Assembly (NCBI GenBank): GCA_900549215.1
Contig: URNJ01000056.1
Location: forward strand, 1 to 10,396
Direction of reading: 5' to 3'
DNA length: 10,396 bases
Source of the DNA: an uncultured Collinsella sp.
GTDB taxonomy: Bacteria > Actinomycetota > Coriobacteriia > Coriobacteriales > Coriobacteriaceae
A program made the translations under genes and the position numbers. Positions 6,475 through 10,396 of this stretch are shown here, piece after piece. Positions within the stretch are counted from its first letter, which is position 1. Every line of letters begins with the position of its first letter. Below the pieces are notes generated by a model. It was not told the origin of the DNA and made no database searches. It saw nothing but the letters and a program-made list of their open reading frames with translations.

Positions 6475-6503
6475 ATGATACCGTATTTAGCACACAATAC
6501 TAA
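6475..6503 (-). promoter_or_regulatory. Possible perR promoter and AT-rich operator
   Basis: On the minus strand TTAGTA (6503-6498) and TATCAT (6480-6475) are spaced by 17 nt. The region holds partly palindromic AT-rich sequence, such as TTAG-N9-CTAA and TAAAT-N8-ATTTA (6472-6489). It resembles the kind of site PerR/Fur proteins bind, but it is not a clean PerR box. Autoregulation is inferred. Confidence 0.3.
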
Positions 6504-6910
6504 TAACGAGGCGTGAAACCGTCTTCATTGGCAAGTGGGGCTCGGGCCTGGGCGTCTACGAGGCGAAAACGCGTTCCCATACGCTCGTAGGAGGCATGAA
6601 GCGCCTCGAGATGAGATAGGATATTTGCCGGAGCCCCCTGTATCTCCATCTCGACTGAGCCGTCTTCCATGTTACGCACCCAGCCGGTGAGCGCGCGTGC
6701 CTGCGCGAGGTTGGTGTTGGTAAAGCGAAAGCCAACGCCCTGGACTTGCCCCGCCCAGCGCAGGAAATAGCGCAGGGGAGTGTCTTGAGTGGCCTCGTCG
6801 CTTGCGAGCACAGTAAGCCTGCGGCGCAGCTCGAGCTCGACGTTTGATGGTTTTTGAGGCTCTCGACTGCCGCCGGTGACGCTGGAGAAGAACGTATCGA
6901 AGAGGCCCAT
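6500..6910 (-). CDS. acyP: Acylphosphatase with N-terminal extension
   Basis: Acylphosphatases hydrolyse acyl phosphates such as acetyl phosphate and 1,3-bisphosphoglycerate. The catalytic fold begins near residue 46 and carries the signature AGQVQGVGFRF, with the phosphate-binding loop and catalytic Arg62, then TGWVRNMEDGSVEMEIQG containing catalytic Asn80. The family is usually about 90 residues. This protein has 136, with a leading segment MGLFDTFFSS followed by a charged, Pro/Glu-rich stretch of about 35 residues that is not part of the fold. The ATG at 6910 lies 2 nt after the oxidoreductase stop, which points to translational coupling; only a weak AGGC precedes it. The frame stays open further upstream inside the neighbouring gene, but that part is not homologous. 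Catalytic residues are intact, so it should be active. Confidence 0.9.
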   Translation of the reverse strand: MGLFDTFFSSVTGGSREPQKPSNVELELRRRLTVLASDEATQDTPLRYFLRWAGQVQGVGFRFTNTNLAQARALTGWVRNMEDGSVEMEIQGAPANILSHLEALHASYERMGTRFRLVDAQARAPLANEDGFTPRY

Positions 6911-6912
6911 AG

Positions 6913-8019
6913 CTATGCCTGTTTGCCTGCGTCGGCCGGGAAGGTTATGCCGGCCTGCTGGCGCACGGCATCCATGATGCGCAGTGAGACGAGTGTGACA
7001 TCGCGGTAGTGGCCAAGCTCGTGGCGTCCCGCCGGGGTCTCCCAAATCTCTTCCTTAACGTTATCGATGCCGCCGATGGCGGTGATAAAGTCTGTGAGTT
7101 CGTATTCCATAGTGTTGCTCGATTTGGGCAGGTCGAGCACGCGGCCGTTGTCTCCCTGTTCGCGCGGTGCCTCGGTCGCCGAGCCGCGTACGACGTCGCC
7201 GCGATAGTCGATGCGGACGTTGCGGGGCGTGGACAGATGGTCGATCTGGATAGTGCCACGCTCGCCTTCGATCTGCGAGGGCAGCAGGTCATTCGTAATT
7301 TTGGAGTGCGCGAGCTCGACGGAGATACGCCCTCCGCCATAGCTGGCGAGAATGGAGCCGCAACCGTCGATGGGGCCATGGGTGAGCTCTTGCGTTGAGG
7401 GGTCGAGCAGCGTGGCCATGCTGGTGAGACCGGAGGGCATGCCGAAGATCTCGACCATGGGCTCGACGGTGTAGACGCCGATGTCCATGAGGGAGCCCGA
7501 GGCCATGTGGCAGTCGAAGATATTGGTGGCGCGCCCTGCGAGAACCTCGTTGTAGCGCGAAGAATACTTGCCAAAGCGCAACGATGCACGACGAATGGGC
7601 GCAATCTCGCCCAGGGCGTCCTCGACGGCGTGGAAAGCGGGGTCATGGAGCGGGCGCATGGCCTCGAGGGCTACGACGCCCGCCGCCTCGGCTGCGCGAA
7701 AGACCTCGAGCGCTTGCGCCTCGGTGGCGCAGAAGGGCTTTTCGACGATAACGTGCTTACCGCCGGCGATGCAGGCGAGCGCCTGCTCGTGATGGAGCGC
7801 GTTGGGGCTGCCGATGTAGACGGCATCGACGTCGTCGGCGGACGCGAGCTCGTCGAGTGCGGTGAAGTTACGCTCGCCGCCGTGCTTAGCGGTGAAGGCG
7901 GCGCCGCGATCTGCATCGCGCGAGAGCGTGCCTACGAATGTAGCCTGGTCGTTGGCATTGACGACTTGGATAAAGTCGTCGGTGATCATGGATGTGCCGA
8001 TGGTTGCGATGCGCAGCAT
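6913..8019 (-). CDS. Gfo/Idh/MocA-family NAD(P)-dependent oxidoreductase
   Basis: This 368-residue predicted oxidoreductase is likely to act on a sugar, inositol or related polyol, or a xenobiotic diol; the substrate is not readable. The N-terminal Rossmann fold begins LRIATIGTSMITDDF, where the glycine loop has the reduced IGTS form seen in one Gfo/Idh branch. It includes the dinucleotide-domain segment VYIGSPNALHHEQAL (68-82) and the hallmark EKPF motif (93-96, Lys94 catalytic). The C-terminal domain has GSLMDIGVYTVEP (175-187), with the conserved Asp179. The ATG at 8019 has AAGGGGG four to five bases upstream, preferred over an in-frame ATG 15 nt earlier that precedes the ribosome site. 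It is followed 2 nt later by the acylphosphatase gene, and the two form an operon-like pair. Confidence 0.92.
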   Translation of the reverse strand: MLRIATIGTSMITDDFIQVVNANDQATFVGTLSRDADRGAAFTAKHGGERNFTALDELASADDVDAVYIGSPNALHHEQALACIAGGKHVIVEKPFCATEAQALEVFRAAEAAGVVALEAMRPLHDPAFHAVEDALGEIAPIRRASLRFGKYSSRYNEVLAGRATNIFDCHMASGSLMDIGVYTVEPMVEIFGMPSGLTSMATLLDPSTQELTHGPIDGCGSILASYGGGRISVELAHSKITNDLLPSQIEGERGTIQIDHLSTPRNVRIDYRGDVVRGSATEAPREQGDNGRVLDLPKSSNTMEYELTDFITAIGGIDNVKEEIWETPAGRHELGHYRDVTLVSLRIMDAVRQQAGITFPADAGKQA

Positions 8020-8052
8020 GTGTCCCCCTTGCATTGTTTGGCCTACAGGACG

Positions 8053-8058
8053 AGTGTA
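8053..8058 (-). promoter_or_regulatory. Possible -10 element for the Gfo/Idh/MocA gene
   Basis: TACACT, in the context GCGCTACACT on the minus strand, lies 33 nt before the start codon. It resembles the GCGCTACAAT element before rnhA. No clear -35 is seen, so it is tentative. Confidence 0.3.
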
Positions 8059-8072
8059 GCGCGGGAGGACAC

Positions 8073-8090
8073 AAAAGCGTGCGAAAACGC
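8073..8090 (-). terminator. Weak terminator-like hairpin after rnhA
   Basis: On the minus strand GCGT and ACGC form a 4-bp stem with a 6-nt loop followed by TTTT, a few bases after the rnhA stop codon. The stem is short, so efficient termination is doubtful. Confidence 0.25.
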
Positions 8091-8092
8091 CG

Positions 8093-8578
8093 TTACAGGT
8101 CGCTCTCGTTAAAGCCGGTGTCGATATCTAGGTTGCTGCCGTCGGCCGCGTTGGTGGCGAGCTCGTCGCAGCGCTCATTGAGCTCGTGGCCGGCATGCCC
8201 CTTAACCCAGATGAACTCCACCTTATGCTTGCTCTTTGCGGCAAGCAGGCGCTCCCACAGGTCGCGGTTCTTAACGGGCTGCTTGTTGGCAGTTTTCCAC
8301 CCGCGCTTTTTCCAGCCGTCGATCCAGTGTTTGTTGAAGGCGTTGACGACGTACTGCGAATCGGAATGGACTTCGACGTCGCAGGGGCGGTTGAGCGCCT
8401 CGAGCGCCACGATGACCGCCATGAGCTCCATGCGGTTGTTGGTAGTCTTGGCGTAGCCGCGCGAAAGCTCGGAGGTGAAGGTCTTGCCGGCGGGGTTGGT
8501 GTACTTGAGCACGGCGCCGTAGCCGCCGCGTCCCGGATTTGATCGGGCCGAGCCGTCGGTATAGATGATGACCTTCAC
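8093..8578 (-). CDS. rnhA: Ribonuclease HI
   Basis: RNase HI degrades the RNA strand of RNA-DNA hybrids, for example primers and R-loops. The 161-residue product is of normal length and carries all catalytic residues: Asp8 in [11 protein letters not shown], Glu51 in NRMELMA, Asp73 in HSDSQYV and Asp138 in NERCDELA. His128 in KGHAGH corresponds to the mobile catalytic His of the E. coli enzyme. The basic handle region ([13 protein letters not shown], about 84-96) is present. The start is GTG at 8578, giving KVIIYTDGS immediately, with AAAGGA 5 nt upstream. An ATG two bases earlier (8580) runs directly into TGA. A well-formed -10 lies about 32 nt upstream of the leader. It is transcribed alone between the lysR and oxidoreductase genes. 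Confidence 0.96.
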   Translation of the reverse strand: MKVIIYTDGSARSNPGRGGYGAVLKYTNPAGKTFTSELSRGYAKTTNNRMELMAVIVALEALNRPCDVEVHSDSQYVVNAFNKHWIDGWKKRGWKTANKQPVKNRDLWERLLAAKSKHKVEFIWVKGHAGHELNERCDELATNAADGSNLDIDTGFNESDL

Positions 8579-8583
8579 ATGGT

Positions 8584-8589
8584 TCCTTT
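8584..8589 (-). promoter_or_regulatory. Ribosome binding site that supports the GTG start of rnhA
   Basis: AAAGGA is followed by 5 nt and then GTG. The adjacent out-of-frame ATG is followed directly by TGA, so only the GTG yields the RNase H N-terminus. Confidence 0.65.
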
Positions 8590-8616
8590 CGTTGGGTACG
8601 TTTCGTGTGAGTGACC

Positions 8617-8648
8617 ATTGTAGCGCCATGCCCGCCGGGGGCTAGCAA
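8617..8648 (-). promoter_or_regulatory. Possible rnhA promoter
   Basis: TACAAT (8622-8617 on the minus strand), preceded by GCGC, is a good -10. TTGCTA at 8648-8643 is a candidate -35 but the 20-nt spacer is long. Transcription would start near 8610, about 32 nt before the GTG. Confidence 0.4.
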
Positions 8649-8663
8649 TCTACGATTTCTACC

Positions 8664-8677
8664 CCGTCTTCCGACGG
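8664..8677 (-). terminator. Small hairpin directly after lysR
   Basis: CCGTC and GACGG form a 5-bp stem closed by a GGAA (GNRA-type) loop immediately after the lysR stop codon. There is no U-run behind it, so it may be a 3'-end stabiliser or a weak terminator. Confidence 0.3.
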
Positions 8678-9580
8678 TTAGTTGGCATGGATGATGCGGT
8701 TGAGCTCGTCGAGGTATTGCTGCAAGAGGGGAGAGGGCTTGCGCTCGTCGTGCATGATATAGCCTACGTGCATCGCTGGGGCGTCTGCTAACGGGATCGA
8801 TGCCATACCCCATTGCATTTCATTGGAGAGGACACCGGTCGACAGGGTGTAACCGTTCGACGTGATAAGTAAGTTAGTAAGTGTTCCGCGGTCCGAGATT
8901 CGTATGTTGCGGTCGCAGGGGATATAGCTAAAAGGTTCCTCAGCGTAATAGAAGGAGTTTGAGGTTCCCTGCTCAAAGCTGTAGCGCGTATAGGGCGTGA
9001 GGTCGGCAAGGGACAGCTGCGGGCGGCGGGCAAGCGGGTGGCGCTCGCTAACGAAGACGTGGACCGTTGCGTCGAATAGGGGATGGAAGCTCACGCGCGC
9101 ATCGGCAAAAGCCTTCTGCAGAACGCGGGCGTTAAAGTCGTCCAGATAGAGGATGCCGATGTCGCTGCGAAACGCGCGGACGTCATCGATGATCTGCGAG
9201 GTGGTGGTCTCACGCATGATGAACTCGAACTTGCTGTCGCGGCAGCGCTCGACCACGTTGACAAAGGCCTCGACCGAAAAGGCGTAGTGCTGGGCGGAAA
9301 TGGCGAGGCGGGCTTGCGGGGTGCCGCCGTCCTCGTAGCGCGCCTCGAGCATGTCGGCCTGCTCTACGACCTGGCGCGCATAGCCCAAAAGCTCGGTGCC
9401 GTCGTTGGTGAGCGTGACGCCGCGGCTGGAGCGCGTAAAGATTTCCAGATTGAGTTCCTGTTCCAGGCTTTTGACGGCGTTTGAGATGTTGGACTGAGCG
9501 GTATAGAGGCGCTGAGCTGCGGCGTTAATTGAGCCGGATTCTGCCACGGCGATAAGAAAGCGAAGCTGCTGGAGGGTCAT
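8678..9580 (-). CDS. LysR-type transcriptional regulator
   Basis: This is a 300-residue LysR-family regulator of standard length. The N-terminal winged helix-turn-helix is clear: MTLQQLRFLIAVAESGSINAAAQRLYTAQS then SNISNAVKSLEQEL, about residues 1-65 (quoted here in part). A linker helix follows, and a periplasmic-binding-like effector domain spans about 90-295. The start at 9580 has AAAGGA 9 nt upstream. It is divergent from metY across a 273-nt intergenic region, the classic arrangement for a LysR regulator controlling its neighbour and itself. That makes metY the first candidate target and a sulfur metabolite (for example O-acetylhomoserine, O-acetylserine or sulfide-linked signals) a candidate effector. 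This is contextual inference; the effector cannot be read from the sequence. Confidence 0.92.
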   Translation of the reverse strand: MTLQQLRFLIAVAESGSINAAAQRLYTAQSNISNAVKSLEQELNLEIFTRSSRGVTLTNDGTELLGYARQVVEQADMLEARYEDGGTPQARLAISAQHYAFSVEAFVNVVERCRDSKFEFIMRETTTSQIIDDVRAFRSDIGILYLDDFNARVLQKAFADARVSFHPLFDATVHVFVSERHPLARRPQLSLADLTPYTRYSFEQGTSNSFYYAEEPFSYIPCDRNIRISDRGTLTNLLITSNGYTLSTGVLSNEMQWGMASIPLADAPAMHVGYIMHDERKPSPLLQQYLDELNRIIHAN

Positions 9581-9596
9581 CGGCGCCCGTCCTTTC

Positions 9597-9606
9597 GATA
9601 GCTATC
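9597..9606. promoter_or_regulatory. Perfect 10-bp palindrome upstream of lysR
   Basis: GATAGCTATC is a perfect palindrome 17 nt upstream of the lysR start codon, next to the lysR ribosome site. It could be part of an autoregulatory operator. A chance palindrome of this size is possible. Confidence 0.3.
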
Positions 9607-9614
9607 TAAAAAAC

Positions 9615-9630
9615 CGATAACAGGTTAGCG
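9615..9630. promoter_or_regulatory. Imperfect 16-bp inverted repeat, possible LysR operator
   Basis: CGATAACAGGTTAGCG pairs with its own complement at CG, TAAC, GTTA and CG. It ends 11 nt before the metY -35, the usual place for a LysR activator site. Binding is inferred. Confidence 0.4.
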
Positions 9631-9641
9631 CTTTTAAGTGA

Positions 9642-9670
9642 TTGACCGAGGGAAACAATGCTCGTACTAT
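9642..9670 (+). promoter_or_regulatory. metY promoter
   Basis: TTGACC (9642-9647) and TACTAT (9665-9670) are separated by exactly 17 nt; this is the best sigma-70-type promoter in the window. Transcription should start near 9677, giving a leader of about 177 nt before metY. Confidence 0.65.
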
Positions 9671-9676
9671 TCAAAA

Positions 9677-9853
9677 CACACAAAGGCGGTGGGTAACTAA
9701 GCCAACCACGGAACCGGGATGCGAAAGGAGGCCCGCATATGAATTGCTTACCAAGACGAATGTCGGGCTCCTGTTTGCGCCCGTCGGCGTGATCAGGAGA
9801 CAGCGACTTACTTCTCTCTTTTTATTTACTTTTGTTCGATCAAGGAGATCATC
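9677..9853 (+). promoter_or_regulatory. Structured 5' leader of metY (candidate attenuator)
   Basis: The leader contains several complementary segments. GGTAA (9692-9696) can pair with TTACC (9748-9752), and ATGC (9719-9722) with GCAT (9735-9738) around the uORF ribosome site. Downstream, CGGGC (9764-9768) can pair with GCCCG (9779-9783). Alternatively a longer nested hairpin can form: GTCG/CGAC (9762-9765 with 9804-9807), CTCCTG/CAGGAG (9768-9773 with 9794-9799) and GCGCC/GGCGT (9777-9781 with 9786-9790). The last two options exclude each other. A pyrimidine-rich tract (9808-9835) follows the long hairpin, then the metY ribosome site AAGGAG (9842-9847). No SAM, cobalamin or T-box consensus was recognised. 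The start of the transcript is inferred from the promoter. Confidence 0.5.
9739..9792 (+). CDS. Short leader-peptide ORF upstream of metY
   Basis: This is a 17-codon ORF, MNCLPRRMSGSCLRPSA, ending at TGA 9790-9792. It has the strongest type of ribosome site, AAAGGAGG, with 7 nt between GGAGG and the ATG. It contains two cysteine codons (TGC, position 3; TGT, position 12) and two adjacent Arg codons, AGA and CGA (positions 6-7), expected to be rare in a GC-rich genome. The second half of the ORF covers the left arm and loop of the long leader hairpin, so ribosome position could decide which hairpin forms. Cys-containing upstream ORFs are known to control cysteine and methionine genes in some actinobacteria. 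The role here is inferred from position and codons; a chance ORF remains possible. It is too short for homology to decide. Confidence 0.58.
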   Translation: MNCLPRRMSGSCLRPSA

Positions 9854-10396
9854 ATGAGCCAGTTCATCAACAACCCCGAGCACACCTTTGGTTTCGATAC
9901 CCTGCAGCTTCACGTTGGCCAGGAGAGCGCCGATCCCGCATCCGACTCCCGCGCCGTGCCTATCTACCAGACCACGAGCTATGTGTTCCGCAATTCCCAG
10001 CACGCCGCCGACCGCTTTGGTCTTGCCGACGCCGGCAACATCTACGGCCGTCTGACCAACTCCACCCAGGGCGTCTTCGAGGACCGTATCGCCGCACTCG
10101 AGGGTGGTGTGGCAGGTCTTGCCGTCGCCTCCGGTGCTGCTGCCATCACCTATACCCTGCAGGCTCTTGCCCAGGCCGGTGACCACGTGGTGGCTCAGAA
10201 GACCATCTACGGTGGCTCCTACAACCTGCTGGAGCATACGCTCTCCCAGTTTGGCGTCGAGACCACCTTCGTCGATGCCCACAACCTGGACGAGGTCGAG
10301 GGCGCCATCAAGGACAACACCACGGTCGTCTATCTCGAGACGCTCGGCAACCCCAACTCCGACATCCCCAACATCGACGCCATCTCCGAGATCGCC
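9854..10396 (+). CDS. metY: O-acetylhomoserine sulfhydrylase, N-terminal part
   Basis: MetY is a PLP-dependent Cys/Met-metabolism enzyme that makes homocysteine (or methionine) from O-acetylhomoserine and sulfide (or methanethiol). The first 181 residues are present; the gene runs off the window. Family features are FDTLQLHVGQE (14-24), VPIYQTTSYVF (35-45), and the PLP-phosphate segment IYGRLTNSTQGVFEDRIAALEGG (partly quoted; Tyr64 and Arg66 contact PLP phosphate from the neighbouring subunit). Also present are the VASGAAAI loop (91-98), the YGGSYNLL segment (119-126) and the LETLGNPNSDIPNI stretch (161-174). The catalytic lysine is beyond the end. The VGQE start and long N-terminus favour MetY over cystathionine gamma-synthase. 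The ATG at 9854 has AAGGAG 6 nt upstream. It is divergent from lysR and preceded by a leader with a short ORF. Confidence 0.93.
   Translation, partial: MSQFINNPEHTFGFDTLQLHVGQESADPASDSRAVPIYQTTSYVFRNSQHAADRFGLADAGNIYGRLTNSTQGVFEDRIAALEGGVAGLAVASGAAAITYTLQALAQAGDHVVAQKTIYGGSYNLLEHTLSQFGVETTFVDAHNLDEVEGAIKDNTTVVYLETLGNPNSDIPNIDAISEIA

Noticed and set aside
7507..8112. 201-residue plus-strand open frame
   Set aside because: It is antisense to the oxidoreductase gene and has no identifiable domain or ribosome site.
9677..9853. SAM, cobalamin or T-box riboswitch before metY
   Set aside because: The leader was compared by eye with the SAM-I/SAM-IV core, the B12 box and the T-box sequence; only fragmentary matches such as CAGGAGAC were found, so no class is claimed.
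9671..10282. 203-residue minus-strand open frame over metY and its leader
   Set aside because: It is opposite metY, whose PLP-enzyme motifs are clear; low-complexity Gly/Val content is typical of a reverse shadow.

Overview
The window looks like a chromosomal segment of a high-GC, anaerobic Gram-positive bacterium, most likely a member of the Coriobacteriia such as Collinsella. This is an inference from the GC-rich coding style, the anaerobic ribonucleotide reductase activase, the PerR-type regulator and the general character of the proteins; no rRNA or other taxonomic marker is present. The window is dense in housekeeping and metabolic genes. No insertion sequence, phage gene, CRISPR array, tRNA or rRNA was seen, and no gene-free stretch exceeds 300 bases.

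Layout. Bases 1-2159 (+) carry the 3' end of nrdG and then a short pterin/folate group: folE, a one-base-spaced HD-domain phosphohydrolase with a Cys cluster, and folB. folP and folK are not here. Bases 2166-4030 (-) hold an M19 dipeptidase followed by a YgjP/DUF45-type metallopeptidase that starts at TTG. Divergent from the dipeptidase, 4151-5161 (+) is a two-gene unit: a SlyD-type FKBP prolyl isomerase and, 3 nt later, a UreE-family metallochaperone, closed by a strong intrinsic terminator (5175-5214). A Cof-type HAD phosphatase (5245-6042, +) converges on a PerR-type Fur regulator (6058-6438, -). Upstream of perR on the same strand lie an acylphosphatase with an extended N-terminus and, 2 nt before it, a Gfo/Idh/MocA oxidoreductase. 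Ribonuclease HI (GTG start) and a LysR-type regulator follow, both on the minus strand. The last 540 bases are the 5' part of metY (O-acetylhomoserine sulfhydrylase), divergent from lysR.

The most interesting stretch is the 273-base lysR-metY intergenic region. It has a good sigma-70-type promoter (TTGACC-17-TACTAT), palindromes suitable for an operator, and a leader of roughly 177 nt. The leader contains a previously unlisted 17-codon ORF with a strong Shine-Dalgarno site, two Cys codons and two adjacent rare-type Arg codons. This ORF overlaps two mutually exclusive hairpins that precede a pyrimidine-rich tract. Together these suggest leader-peptide control of sulfur amino acid synthesis. 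Two other contexts deserve follow-up: a UreE homologue paired with SlyD where no urease gene is visible, and an HD hydrolase sitting where folate synthesis needs a dihydroneopterin triphosphate dephosphorylating enzyme.
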